Assembly: GCF_000612505.1 (NCBI RefSeq)
Contig: NZ_CP004078.1
Span: 2,282,001 to 2,346,000, forward strand
DNA length: 64,000 nucleotides
Direction: 5' to 3'
Source: Paenibacillus sabinae T27
GTDB lineage: Bacteria > Bacillota > Bacilli > Paenibacillales > Paenibacillaceae
The position numbers were made by a program, and so were the translations under genes. The notes below the pieces were generated by a model. The model saw nothing but the letters and a program-made list of their open reading frames with translations, was not told where the DNA came from and did no database searches. Of the stretch, positions 24,282 through 33,102 are shown in pieces. Within the stretch, counting starts at the first letter, position 1; the number at the start of each line of letters is the position of its first letter.

Positions 24282-25212
24282 GAACCGGGTAGAGCTTCAG
24301 CACCGGTACGACACCTTTATTATGCTGGCCGATGTTCAGGCGCTGACCACCCATTTTCATCAGCCCGGGCTGATCCGGACGCATCTGCGGGAGATCGCCC
24401 TGGATTATTTGGCGGCAGGGATCGATCCCGAGCGGGCGACCATCTTCGTCCAGTCAATGATTCCGGAAATCGCCGAGCTGACCCAGTTCTATTCCATGTT
24501 CGTTACCGTGAACAGTCTGCGCCATAACCCGACCATAAAATCGGAAGCGCAGAGCGGCGGCGGAGATGAGATGTACTACGGATTTCTTGGTTATCCCGTC
24601 AGTCAGGCGGCGGATATTACGTTCTGCAAGGCGACGATTATTCCGGTGGGCGAAGATCAGCTGCCGCTTATCGAATTAGCCCGCAAAGTAGTCCGCCGCT
24701 TTAACGAACTGTACCGGCCCGTGCTGACCCTGCCCCGGGCGCTTGTCGGCGATACGCCTCGGCTGGTGGGTACGGACGGCAGCGCCAAGATGAGCAAGAG
24801 CCTTGGTAACGCGATTCACCTCGATTCCTCCCGGGAGGAGCTGGAGCTGAAGATGCGCAAGGCGGTGACCGACCCCTCGCGCGTCCGCAAGGGTGATCCG
24901 GGGCATCCCGAAATCTGCCCGGTTTATGCGTATCACCGCTGCTTCCGTCCGGAAGGGGCGGAGGAAATCGGCGAGGAATGCCGCAAGGGCGCGATCGGCT
25001 GCGCGGAGTGCAAACGGCGAGCCGTGGAAACCATCTCGGAGCTGCTTGAGCCGATGGCAGAGCGCAGGTCGTATTATGCGGCCCGGCCCCGCGAAGTGGA
25101 CGATCTGCTGATGAGCGGCACGTCCCAGGCCCGCGCCATTGCGCGTGAGACCATGCTGGAGGTGCGGGAGGCGATGGGACTGGACTATTTTGCAGGATTC
25201 AGCGGGGAATAG
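24205..25212 (+). CDS. trpS: Tryptophanyl-tRNA synthetase
   Basis: 335 residues, the usual length for class Ic bacterial TrpRS. It charges tRNA-Trp with tryptophan in the cytosol. The HIGH-type motif is in KLHLGHYAG (about residues 12-20) and KMSKS in GSAKMSKSLGN (about 191-201). YGFLGYPVSQAADI and PVGEDQLPLIELAR are Trp-site and adenosine-site signatures. ATG 24205 follows AAGGAGAA. The N-terminal 25 codons overlap the Trp-rich ORF in a different frame. Expression is expected to rise when tRNA-Trp is uncharged, through the upstream T-box. Confidence 0.97.
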   Translation: MNQERVLTADRVTGKLHLGHYAGTLKNRVELQHRYDTFIMLADVQALTTHFHQPGLIRTHLREIALDYLAAGIDPERATIFVQSMIPEIAELTQFYSMFVTVNSLRHNPTIKSEAQSGGGDEMYYGFLGYPVSQAADITFCKATIIPVGEDQLPLIELARKVVRRFNELYRPVLTLPRALVGDTPRLVGTDGSAKMSKSLGNAIHLDSSREELELKMRKAVTDPSRVRKGDPGHPEICPVYAYHRCFRPEGAEEIGEECRKGAIGCAECKRRAVETISELLEPMAERRSYYAARPREVDDLLMSGTSQARAIARETMLEVREAMGLDYFAGFSGE

Positions 25213-25248
25213 GCTGCCCAATATTCTAATTTTTGTCCTAAATTTTGG

Positions 25249-25277
25249 TTGACCTCATGAAGGTAGTGTAGTATCTT
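25249..25277 (+). promoter_or_regulatory. Probable SigA promoter of the EamA exporter leader
   Basis: TTGACC (25249-25254) and TATCTT (25272-25277) with a 17-base spacer. The transcript would begin near 25284 and pass through the leader ORF and terminator. Confidence 0.6.
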
Positions 25278-25295
25278 GGTAGACGTTCCGTATTG

Positions 25296-25334
25296 ATGAG
25301 AACAATAGAAGAGCGGATGCATCCTGTCTCTTAA
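25296..25334 (+). CDS. Candidate 12-residue leader peptide of the EamA exporter
   Basis: ATG 25296 opens a frame coding MRTIEERMHPVS, ending with TAA at 25332-25334. The stop codon falls in the five-base loop of the terminator hairpin that follows, so a ribosome finishing the peptide would cover the 5' arm. This geometry is typical of translation-coupled attenuators. Weak point: no good ribosome site is visible before the ATG, and the predicted transcript start is only about 12 bases upstream. Confidence 0.5.
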   Translation: MRTIEERMHPVS

Positions 25335-25352
25335 CGAGGCAGGATTTTTTTT
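25321..25352 (+). terminator. Terminator/attenuator in front of the EamA gene
   Basis: ATCCTGTCTC (25321-25330) pairs with GAGGCAGGAT (25336-25345) over 10 bp with one wobble, loop TTAAC, then eight T. It lies between the promoter and the ribosome site of the exporter gene. Confidence 0.88.
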
Positions 25353-25372
25353 ATTAGAAGGAGATTAAATAG

Positions 25373-26332
25373 ATGAAAATGACAAAATCCACCGCCAATG
25401 TCCTGCTGCTGTTCATTTCCATGCTTTGGGGCTCGGGGTTCGTGGTAACCAAAATCGCGTTGGACGCCAACGCATCTGTAGGATTTATTAATTTTTTTCG
25501 GGGCTTTCTCTTTGCCCTGCTTGTGCTTATCTTCTTTAATACCAAGATATTTAATATGACCTTCAAGGATTTTAAAATAGGCTTGATTGCCGGATTGCTC
25601 AATTTTGGCGGGTTCCTTACCCAAACGATTGGCGTCAAGTATACCACTCCATCGAATAACGCGTTTATTTCGGCCACATATGTTGTCTTGATTCCTTTCA
25701 TAGCCTGGGCTTTCTACCGAAAACCGCTTAGGGTCAAAAGCTTCATTTCTATCTCGTTATGCATGCTTGGTATGGGAATACTGACAGGGATATGGAACAA
25801 AGCGTTTACGGTAAATATCGGCGACTTCTACTCTTTGGTGTGCGCGGTGTTTTATGCCGGCTCGATTGTTTATCTCGGTTATGGAGCAAGACAGACGGAT
25901 GTGAGTATTGTAGCTTTTATGCTGGCCGCGGTGCAGGGAGCCGGCGGATTGATTTTTTTCCTGTTTGCGGAGACGGAGCGGATTGCCGATATCGATTGGT
26001 CGGCCGCCCTCATCCCATTGCTGTATGTGGGAATCCTGTGTTCCTTTGTCGCGCAGACGATTCAAATCGCAGCCCAAAAGCATACCTCGGCGACATCCGC
26101 CGGACTGATTATGATGCTTGAAGGCGTATTTGGGAGCGTCTTTTCCATCGCTTTCGGATTCGAACGGTTGACTGACGATTTGTTTTATGGCGGACTGCTT
26201 ATTATGGCTTCTCTTTTAATGATGGAACTCGATTTTCAGCAGCTTCGGGTCAAGCTGGTCAAGCGCAGAAGGCTGGATCGCGATGCCGAAGCTCGGAAAC
26301 TGGATTACTTTACCGGGACTTCCCGGGAATAA
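25373..26332 (+). CDS. EamA/DMT-family transporter
   Basis: 319 residues with ten membrane helices in two EamA repeats (about 5-140 and 150-290). The first helix ISMLWGSGFVVTKIALD and the later YTTPSNNAFISATYVVLIPF, AAQKHTSATSAGLIMMLEGVFGSVFSIAFGFERLT are typical of drug/metabolite exporters. It moves an amino acid, metabolite or drug, usually outward; the substrate cannot be told. AGAAGGAGA precedes ATG 25373. The terminator directly ahead of the ribosome site means expression needs readthrough, perhaps signalled by translation of the short leader. A terminator follows (26359-26396). Confidence 0.9.
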   Translation: MKMTKSTANVLLLFISMLWGSGFVVTKIALDANASVGFINFFRGFLFALLVLIFFNTKIFNMTFKDFKIGLIAGLLNFGGFLTQTIGVKYTTPSNNAFISATYVVLIPFIAWAFYRKPLRVKSFISISLCMLGMGILTGIWNKAFTVNIGDFYSLVCAVFYAGSIVYLGYGARQTDVSIVAFMLAAVQGAGGLIFFLFAETERIADIDWSAALIPLLYVGILCSFVAQTIQIAAQKHTSATSAGLIMMLEGVFGSVFSIAFGFERLTDDLFYGGLLIMASLLMMELDFQQLRVKLVKRRRLDRDAEARKLDYFTGTSRE

Positions 26333-26358
26333 CAAAACTCCATTTGGTAAAAAATATA

Positions 26359-26396
26359 AAGCGGCTGCGCCATGTTCGGCGCGGCCGCTTATTTTG
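26359..26396 (+). terminator. Intrinsic terminator after the EamA gene
   Basis: AAGCGGC-GCGCC and GGCGC-GCCGCTT form a 12-bp stem with opposed bulges, then ATTTTG. Confidence 0.8.
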
Positions 26397-26519
26397 TCTG
26401 TGGTTCGAACTAAAAACATTCACCGGACTGCAACATTTGCCGACAGGTATACGTTTACAGGATTGGAAAAAGAAAATAATGGAATGAATCCCTATCCACT
26501 TCAGAAGGAGCGACAGACT

Positions 26520-27893
26520 ATGACCACATCTCTGACTCGCAAGCTGACGGCAGGTGTTCTCGCAGGAACGCTATTGTTATCCGGAATTGTTGTCGGCACC
26601 CCCGGCCGCGTATCGGCCAAAGCCTTGGAACCGGGGCATGGCACCCTGATCGCCGCCGCTTCCAAAACCTTCACGTACAAGAACGCTGTGTTCACGCTTC
26701 GTCTGCCTAACGATTGGAAGAACCGGCTTCAATTCACAGAGAAAGACAAACAAACCCTGGTCTATTATGTTCCGCAAAACCGGTCGCTGCCCCAGGAAGT
26801 GCTGTTCACCATCGAGGCGATCGACAGCGCCAAATGGGCTGACTATAAGGAAAGCGGGGTCTATACCGTGCTCGGCAGCCTGAACGGCATTGTGTACGCG
26901 CTGCACAAGTCCGGGGAAACGCCTTATGCCAAAAAACCGAACAGTCCGGATTACCGGATGGCTCGTAAAATATTGGCCAACCTGAAGCACGGGCTGTCCT
27001 TCTCGTTGAACCGGACGACGCAGACGGCCCCGGTGTTGGCGATCGTGCTGACCGACGCGAGACAGGCGGCTGAGCTGTATGCCTTTGGCCTGCAGCGGCG
27101 CAGCGCCTCTATACAGTATGCCGCCTTCTCCGAGGCGCTCAAAAAGACGATGTATCCCGTGTTCAAAGAGCTGAACTGGGTTACCGGCGTCTCCAGTCCC
27201 TGGATCACGAAATGGGAAGTGACCAAGGACACGCCTATCGGCAACAGCAAGGAGCAGATCGAGCTGAGACTGGATATGGCGACTTCAGCCGGTACCGAGC
27301 CGTCGGTTATGCTCACGCTTTCTCTTGAAAAAGAGAACGGAAGCTGGGTGATCGCGGCGCTGGCCTCCGATCGTGAACTGCCGAGAAGCGGCGTTCCGGT
27401 TAATAAGGACGGCGTTCCCGCATTCGGCCCTGCCGATGCCGCAGGCCTGGCAGCCAAGGCAGCCGCCCATTATTGGCATATCCAAAGCGGCGGCAAAGCG
27501 ACGAAGGAAGGAGAGATCAAGGAATTCTCCATTCCGGGCAAAGGCGAGCATTACCGCTGGCTTGGCGAAGATCTATCCACCAAAGAGAAGCTGTTCTCCT
27601 ATCTGAAGGAGGTCTACACGCCGGAGAAAGTTCAGCAATACTGGAACAGCCAGACGCAAAGCGGCAGCCTTGCGGAAGTGGGCGGACGCCTCGCCCAGCC
27701 GAATGCCGACGGAGGCAGTCTGCGGGATTGGTCCAAGGCAAAAGCAAGCCTGCTTGCTGATGGAGCGGAGGCGAAGACGTTCCGTTTTGACGTACCGCAA
27801 GGCGATACCGAGCATGTCATCGTCGATGCACCATTCCGGTTTGTGAAAGGCACGGGCTGGAGACTGGATTCGGAAGTCGGCATCATTAAATAA
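26520..27893 (+). CDS. Secreted protein with C-terminal IseA-like domain
   Basis: 457 residues from ATG 26520, nine bases after AGAAGGAG; upstream in-frame starts have no site. A signal peptide covers about 1-34 (cleavage after VSA). The N-terminal part (about 45-155, FTYKNAVFTLRLPNDW) is a beta-rich domain I do not recognise. A middle part (about 160-290) contains a DUF-like ASDRELPRSG stretch. The last 145 residues match IseA, an inhibitor of cell-wall DL-endopeptidases: AAHYWHIQSGGKA, GEHYRWLGEDLSTKEKLFSYLKEVYT, and PNADGGSLRDWSKAK. It probably restrains autolysins outside the cell. IseA of B. subtilis is about 180 residues, so this is a larger multidomain version. Confidence 0.75.
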   Translation: MTTSLTRKLTAGVLAGTLLLSGIVVGTPGRVSAKALEPGHGTLIAAASKTFTYKNAVFTLRLPNDWKNRLQFTEKDKQTLVYYVPQNRSLPQEVLFTIEAIDSAKWADYKESGVYTVLGSLNGIVYALHKSGETPYAKKPNSPDYRMARKILANLKHGLSFSLNRTTQTAPVLAIVLTDARQAAELYAFGLQRRSASIQYAAFSEALKKTMYPVFKELNWVTGVSSPWITKWEVTKDTPIGNSKEQIELRLDMATSAGTEPSVMLTLSLEKENGSWVIAALASDRELPRSGVPVNKDGVPAFGPADAAGLAAKAAAHYWHIQSGGKATKEGEIKEFSIPGKGEHYRWLGEDLSTKEKLFSYLKEVYTPEKVQQYWNSQTQSGSLAEVGGRLAQPNADGGSLRDWSKAKASLLADGAEAKTFRFDVPQGDTEHVIVDAPFRFVKGTGWRLDSEVGIIK

Positions 27894-27933
27894 AAAGGCT
27901 GATCTCCAAGAGTCCGCATTAAATAGGAAGAAC

Positions 27934-27984
27934 AAAAAAATGACCTCGACCTCCACGCTATTGTGGAGATGAGGTCATTTTTGC
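27934..27984. terminator. Bidirectional terminator between convergent genes
   Basis: ATGACCTC...CTCCAC pairs with GTGGAG...GAGGTCAT, with an A-run on the left and TTTTT on the right; it can serve both the secreted-protein gene and the minus-strand reductase. Confidence 0.88.
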
Positions 27985-28032
27985 TCTTAATTGCTGCCTT
28001 AATTCAGTTTGCCCGGCAGTTCCGCCGTCCGC

Positions 28033-29031
28033 TTAGGACAGTTTCACCAGCACCCGGCCGCGCGTGTTCGATTTCAAGATGTCGGCAAGCGCCTGCGGCA
28101 GTTCCGCCAGCGTGACCTCACGGCCGACAAGAGTTTCCAGATCCGCTGGCTTCAGATCGTTCGCCATCCGGCCCCATACCTTGAGCCGTAGCTCGGCCGG
28201 GCAGAAGACGGAGTCGATGCCGAGCAGATTCACGCCGCGCAGAATGAACGGCAGCACCGTTGTCGGCACTTTCGTCCCGCCTGTAAGTCCGCTGACGGCG
28301 ACCGAGCCGCGGTACGCGATTTTGCTGAGAATCGCCGCAAGCTGATTCCCGCCCACCGGATCGACGGCGGCCTGCCAGAGCTGCTTGTCCAGCGGCCGCT
28401 GCTTGGCTTCAGGGTCGTAGATCTCGCTTCTCGAGATCACCTCGGCTGCGCCGAGCCCTTTCAGGTAATCGCTCTCCAAGGTGCGGCCTGTACCGGCGAC
28501 AACGTGATAGCCGCGCGCAGCCAGCATCGCGACGGCCGCGCCGCCGACGCCTCCGGCCGCGCCCGTGACGAGCACTTTTCCCTGATCCGGCGATACGCCG
28601 TTGTCTTCAAGCGCTTGAATGGACATGGCTGCCGTAAAGCCCGCCGTGCCGTAAATCATCGCTTCTCTCAGGGACAGGCCGTCCGGCAGCGGAACGACCC
28701 AGTCCGCAGGGACGCGGGCATACTCGCTGTAACCGCCGAAATGAGACACGCCGAATCCGTATCCGGTAACGAGTACCGGCTGGCCTGGCTTATAGCGTTC
28801 ATCCTCGGACGATTCCACCACGCCGGACAAATCGATGCCGGGCACAAAAGGATACGATTTGACGATATTGCCGTCAGGAATCGAGGCCAGACCGTCTTTG
28901 TAATTCACGCTGGAATAAGCAACCTTGATGATCACTTCACCTGCGGGCAGATCGTCTAATGAAACCGGTTTGACAGCGACGCTGAACGGCTCCGTGTTGT
29001 CTACAAACAGGGCTTGAAAGGATGAGGACAT
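28033..29031 (-). CDS. YhdH/YhfP-family quinone oxidoreductase (acrylyl-CoA reductase-like)
   Basis: 332 residues of the medium-chain zinc-independent dehydrogenase family. Motifs: YSSVNYKDGLA near residue 40, PFVPGIDLSGVV, GYGFGVSHFGGYSEYARV, GTAGFTAAMSIQALE, the NADPH loop VTGAAGGVGGAAVAML, and SRSE replaced by VISRSEIYD typical of YhdH/YhfP. It reduces activated double bonds (acryloyl-CoA or quinone/alkenal type substrates) with NADPH in the cytosol. AAAGGAG precedes the start. A divergent TetR-family gene lies upstream with a perfect palindrome between them, so repression by that protein, relieved by electrophilic compounds, is likely. Confidence 0.92.
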   Translation of the reverse strand: MSSSFQALFVDNTEPFSVAVKPVSLDDLPAGEVIIKVAYSSVNYKDGLASIPDGNIVKSYPFVPGIDLSGVVESSEDERYKPGQPVLVTGYGFGVSHFGGYSEYARVPADWVVPLPDGLSLREAMIYGTAGFTAAMSIQALEDNGVSPDQGKVLVTGAAGGVGGAAVAMLAARGYHVVAGTGRTLESDYLKGLGAAEVISRSEIYDPEAKQRPLDKQLWQAAVDPVGGNQLAAILSKIAYRGSVAVSGLTGGTKVPTTVLPFILRGVNLLGIDSVFCPAELRLKVWGRMANDLKPADLETLVGREVTLAELPQALADILKSNTRGRVLVKLS

Positions 29032-29122
29032 AATGATACGCTCCTTTTAATGAGTATGTAAAGCATTAATGAATGATTAAAGCCGGTTGGTTGGGTCAAA
29101 TGCTGTCGTTATATTTTTATTC

Positions 29123-29132
29123 TGACCGGTCA
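29123..29132. promoter_or_regulatory. Palindromic operator candidate for the TetR regulator
   Basis: TGACCGGTCA is a perfect 10-bp palindrome in the divergent region between the YhfP-type gene and the TetR gene. The GACCGGTC core is common in TetR-family operators. Confidence 0.65.
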
Positions 29133-29202
29133 ACTTTTTTATGTCAATGATTTCTTATACCTTTTTTTCAATTACAATATCTTCTTTACAGGCAGGTGCT
29201 CT

Positions 29203-29817
29203 ATGGTCCGTTACAAAAAATCCGAAGAAAAACGCAAACAGATTCTGTACGCTGCCTTTCAGGCCATCGCCGAACAAGGGTATGATGCCGTAACGCTCCA
29301 GACGATAGCGGATAGCGCAAAGGTCAGCAAAGGCGTCGTCCATTATTATTTTGATAACAAAGAGGCCGTGCTTGTGGAACTGCTGGGGTGGCTGACAGGG
29401 AAAATTTATGAAAAAGAAACCGCGGCGGTAAACGGACAATCCCGGGCAGTGGACAAAATGGCCGCGTATATCGATTCCGTCTTTGTGTCACCGGAGAAGA
29501 ACCGGGATTTCTACCGGGTGTATCTTGACTTTCTGGCGAGAGCCAGCCGCAGTGCCTCCTACCGGGAAATCAACAGCCGCTTCTATGACAACTGCGCGCG
29601 AATCAGCGCGGAAATTGTGGAGCTTGGCCAGCGCGAGGGCATGTTCGATCCCCGGCTGTCGGTGCAGGAGACCGCCCCGGTTATCCGGTCGATCATTGAC
29701 GGCTGTCTGATCCAGTGGCTGATGACCGGCCAGGACGAGCTTCATGCCGTGTACCGGGATGCCTGTCGGCAGTCGGTGATGAAGCTGCTCGCACCGGAGA
29801 CGGTGAAAAAGTCATAG
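29203..29817 (+). CDS. TetR/AcrR-family transcriptional regulator
   Basis: 204 residues. The N-terminal helix-turn-helix is clear: KRKQILYAAFQAIAEQGYDAVTLQTIADSAKVSKGVVHYYFDNKEAVL (about 10-57). The rest is an all-helical ligand-binding domain with no recognisable subfamily tag; its C-terminus (APVIRSIIDGCLIQWLMTG) resembles the BetI/TetR_C group. It is divergent from the YhfP-type reductase and probably binds the TGACCGGTCA palindrome at 29123-29132, controlling that gene and itself. The ribosome site (AGGCAGG) is moderate. Confidence 0.92.
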   Translation: MVRYKKSEEKRKQILYAAFQAIAEQGYDAVTLQTIADSAKVSKGVVHYYFDNKEAVLVELLGWLTGKIYEKETAAVNGQSRAVDKMAAYIDSVFVSPEKNRDFYRVYLDFLARASRSASYREINSRFYDNCARISAEIVELGQREGMFDPRLSVQETAPVIRSIIDGCLIQWLMTGQDELHAVYRDACRQSVMKLLAPETVKKS

Positions 29818-29874
29818 GCGGCGGGTAAATAAAATGTTAAATTATTGAAATCTGCTCTCCAGGAGGGGATTTCA

Positions 29875-30375
29875 ATGTTAACTATCAGGCGGCTCGGAAA
29901 GGTCGGTGCTATATACGCCGTATTACTGATGGCAGGCTGCAGTCTGATCAGCGGCGGCAAGGACCTAACGTATGATAAGGAGCAAATGTATAATAATAAC
30001 GCTGCTATCGTTCAGGAAGGCGACCAATATAGCTATTTCTTGCGGAAAGGTTCAACGACTTCCCGGATAGCGGATATTGAATTTAAAGGCTTTTCGGGTA
30101 CGGATACCATATGGATTCTGAATGTGAAGAAAAAAGCCGACATCCGGATCGATTATTCCCTGACCGTCGGCAAAGGGGAATTCAAGGTTGTGCTTGTAAC
30201 CCCAAGCGAGCAGGCGTCAACTATTGCAGAGGGAAGCGGCAACGGAGTCAGTATGGTGACTCTGGACAAAGGCAAAAATCGTATTAAATTCGTCGGCAAG
30301 CATACGGCGGGTAAGGTAGAGATGCATCTTCAGGCCGGGGACGCAGTCAACATAACGAAGGTATCGGACGAGTAG
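29875..30375 (+). CDS. Small lipoprotein, unknown function
   Basis: 166 residues from ATG 29875, just after AGGAGGGGA. Signal peptide with lipobox LMAGC, Cys22. The mature part is beta-rich (YSYFLRKGSTTSRIADIEFKG, DTIWILNVKKKADIRIDYSLTVGKGEFKVVLVTP) and ends in GKVEMHLQAG, which looks like a small beta-sandwich. No known family comes to mind. The stop lies nine bases before the end of the convergent SgrR-like fragment. It should be anchored on the outer face of the membrane. Confidence 0.75.
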   Translation: MLTIRRLGKVGAIYAVLLMAGCSLISGGKDLTYDKEQMYNNNAAIVQEGDQYSYFLRKGSTTSRIADIEFKGFSGTDTIWILNVKKKADIRIDYSLTVGKGEFKVVLVTPSEQASTIAEGSGNGVSMVTLDKGKNRIKFVGKHTAGKVEMHLQAGDAVNITKVSDE

Positions 30376-30383
30376 CCTCTAAT

Positions 30384-31955
30384 TCAGACGGGCTGCGGAA
30401 ACCAGACATGCCGCAGATCGATCCAGCCCTGGCTGTTGAACCGGACTCCCCGGACGGATGGCAGATAGGCCGTTTCCACCGGCTTTTCGTACAAAATATG
30501 CAGCTCACGCTCCCGAATCAGCCGGCCCTCGATCCGGCTGAACGCCTCGGCCCGTGCGGCATGACCGGGCTCGCGCGCGATCAGATGCAGTTCGGCTTCG
30601 ATCTCCGCCCGGGCCAGCGGCGTGACGTGCTCCGCAAGCGTCTGATACAGATCGAAGAGCCTGAGCTGCTCGTCCCGGTCGCGGACGAGCGCGAACAGGA
30701 TGAGGTCGGCTTCCATCCGCACCGGCCCTTTGAATTCTTCCGGCGGTACGGAGATGATAGCCGCCGAAATGCCGCGCTGCGCCAGTCTCGCGGCGACGAG
30801 CCTGGCGTCCGCCGCGTACTGCGGAATCGTGGCAATCCGCAAGGACAGCCCGGACAGTGAGCCGGCTGCTCCGAAGGCGGCGGGACGGCAAGTACCGGTG
30901 GGAGAGGGAACGCCGGAGTCGCCGGGAACGCCGGAAACCCTTGGGTTGCTGTCGGGAACGTCGAAAGCACCGGGATTGCCCGTGGTACCATCCGAGCCAG
31001 AACCGCCGATATCGCCGGGGGCACCAACTGTGCCGGGTACGCCCGGGACAGCATCCGTGCCTGAATCGCCGGATGAGCCCGGAATACCAATCGTGCCAGA
31101 AATCCCAGGATTGCTGGAAATCCCGGGATTACCAGTGATACCGCCCGGGTCATGAGGGCCGGAACCATTCTCCGGCTCGTCCAGCCTTCCCAGACAAGAC
31201 ATCACGTCCGCCCTGACGGCGGGATCGCTTAGCGGTCCCGCTTTTTTGGTGTTGCAGGTAAGAAATTTGCGGACGGAGGTCTCGGTGTGAATCCGGCTTA
31301 ACGAAGCGGATTCTTCCGGACGGGGATTCTGGATGATGTGAAAAGGGAATTCCGCATCGGCCACATCCGGCTCCGCATCCCACGGAACATGCAAAATCTC
31401 CACCCGGTCCAGCTGCGCCCTTCCCTGAAAATAATGCGGGAACGCCTCCAGCACGTAAAACCCATCATTCCATTCCGCAACTTTGAACGGGCCGGTTCCG
31501 ACCGGCTTCGTGACGAAGCGCCCCTCCAGGCTGCGCTCCGGCTCCCGCGGAACGACGGCCGCCCGGCTCGTACACAAAAACGAAAGAAACAGCTCGTTCG
31601 GCGTTTTAAGCCGGATGCTTACCGTCAGCCTGTTCAGGGCCTTCACCTCAACCATATCCCGCAAAATAAAGCTGTACAGCCTGCCCCGGGGCATCCGGAT
31701 CAAGCGGGAGAAGGAGTGGACGACATCGTCCGCATCAAGGATCGCGCCGTTATGCAGCAGCACTTCCTTGCGGAGGTGGAAGGTCCAGCTTGTCCGTGTT
31801 CCGTCGGTCTCCCAGGCATGGGCCAGACCGGGAACAATCTCTTCGCCGCCGGCCCCTGTGCGGACAAGCCCGTCATATACGTGGCTGGGAACAAAGGATT
31901 CAGCCAGCAAATTCATGTTCTGTAGGGAGAAGATGACTCGGTGGTATTTTTTGCC
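30384..31955 (-). pseudogene. SgrR-like transporter-type regulator, 5'-truncated, with collagen-like insert
   Basis: The frame codes for the solute-binding-protein domain (SBP_bac_5 type) of SgrR-like regulators: SHVYDGLVRTGAGGEEIVPGLAHAWE, WTFHLRKEVLLHNGAILDADDVVHSF, GTGPFKVAEWN, and a C-terminal HLIAREPGHAARAEAFSRIEGRLIRERELHILYEKP. The family normally has about 110 residues of winged helix-turn-helix first; here that part is missing, the open frame ends at an in-frame TAA (31956-31958), and the transposon left end begins there. The first available ATG is 31916. Between the two halves (about 30915-31160) lie some 19 Gly-X-Y triplets such as GTIGIPGSSGDSG. Without its DNA-binding part it cannot work as a regulator. 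Confidence 0.8.
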
Positions 31956-32013
31956 TTAAATCGAACATATGTGCTATAATGGAAATATCCTACACGAAAG
32001 GAGGCTCTGTGGC

Positions 32014-33102
32014 ATGTTGGTACATAAAGCTTACAAATATCGTATCTATCCCAACCCGGAACAACGGCAACTCATCCATCAAATGTTTGGCTGTTGCCGC
32101 TTTGTCTTCAATCATTTCTTAGTCAAATGGAACAAAACCTATGCAGCAACCGGCAAAGGGTTGTCCTATAACACCTGTGCCACACAGCTTCCTGCACTCA
32201 AACAGCAATTTGAATGGTTGAAATCGGTAGATAGCATTGCTTTGCAATCGGCGGTGCGGAACGTGGCAGACAGCTTTGAACGTTTCTTCAAGAAACAAAA
32301 TCAGTCTCCACGCTTCAAAAGCCGCAAGCATCCTGTGCAAAGCTACACCACCAAATACACCAATGACAACATTGCTATTGATGGAAACCGACTTAAACTT
32401 CCGAAGCTTAGCTGGATTCGTTTTGCCAACTCCAGAGCGTGTGAAGGTCGCATTCTTTCGGCTACCCTGCGGCGAAATGCGGCAGGCAAGTATTTTGTAT
32501 CCATCCTCTGTGAAGTGGAAATAAAACCTCTGCCGCAGACCGATAAGGAGATCGGCATTGACCTTGGACTCAAGGAATTAGCGGTCTGCTCTGATGGGTT
32601 GCGGGTTGCCAATCCCAAAGTATTTCGCAAATATGAACAAAAACTTGCATTTTGGCAACGCCGCATGGCTCGTCGTAACCAAGGGGGCTCCAATTGGCAG
32701 AAAGCCAAACAGAAGGTTGCCCGGATCCATGAAAAGATCGTCAATGGCCGCCATGATTTTTTGCATCAACTCACCACGAAGCTGATTCGTGAAAACCAAA
32801 CGATCAGCATCGAAAATCTGAGAGTGGCGAACATGCTCAAAAATCACCGTCTGGCCAAATCCATCGCCGATGCGTCCTGGAGTGAATTTGCCCGTCAGCT
32901 TTCGTATAAAGCGGAATGGTATGGACGTACGGTGAAGGTGGCCGACACGTTCGCCCCAACGAGCCAAAGGTGTCATATATGTGGCTATATCCATTCCGAA
33001 GTAAAGAAATTGTCTGTGCGGCGATGGACATGTCCATCGTGCCATACCCATCATGATCGAGATGAAAATGCCGCACAGAACATCAAAAGCCTTGCTGTTT
33101 AA
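32014..33102 (+). CDS. tnpB: TnpB RNA-guided endonuclease (IS605 OrfB family)
   Basis: 362 residues from ATG 32014, nine bases after AAGGAGG. The N-terminal OrfB_IS605 region starts [17 protein letters not shown]. The RuvC-type catalytic residues are intact: Asp183 (GIDLGLKE), Glu267 (SIENLR) and Asp350 ([11 protein letters not shown]). The zinc ribbon has Cys320, Cys323, Cys340 and Cys343. TnpB proteins use an RNA from the right end of the element to cut DNA next to a target-adjacent motif, which favours retention of the element. No frameshift or stop is seen, so it is probably functional. Confidence 0.94.
   Translation: MLVHKAYKYRIYPNPEQRQLIHQMFGCCRFVFNHFLVKWNKTYAATGKGLSYNTCATQLPALKQQFEWLKSVDSIALQSAVRNVADSFERFFKKQNQSPRFKSRKHPVQSYTTKYTNDNIAIDGNRLKLPKLSWIRFANSRACEGRILSATLRRNAAGKYFVSILCEVEIKPLPQTDKEIGIDLGLKELAVCSDGLRVANPKVFRKYEQKLAFWQRRMARRNQGGSNWQKAKQKVARIHEKIVNGRHDFLHQLTTKLIRENQTISIENLRVANMLKNHRLAKSIADASWSEFARQLSYKAEWYGRTVKVADTFAPTSQRCHICGYIHSEVKKLSVRRWTCPSCHTHHDRDENAAQNIKSLAV

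Noticed and set aside
30700..31155. Plus-strand frames rich in Pro/Arg opposite the collagen-like region
   Set aside because: Antisense of the Gly-X-Y repeats; low-complexity artefacts with no start site.
31969..32013. Upstream extension of TnpB from an in-frame ATG
   Set aside because: The -10 box overlaps it and AAGGAGG points to ATG 32014.
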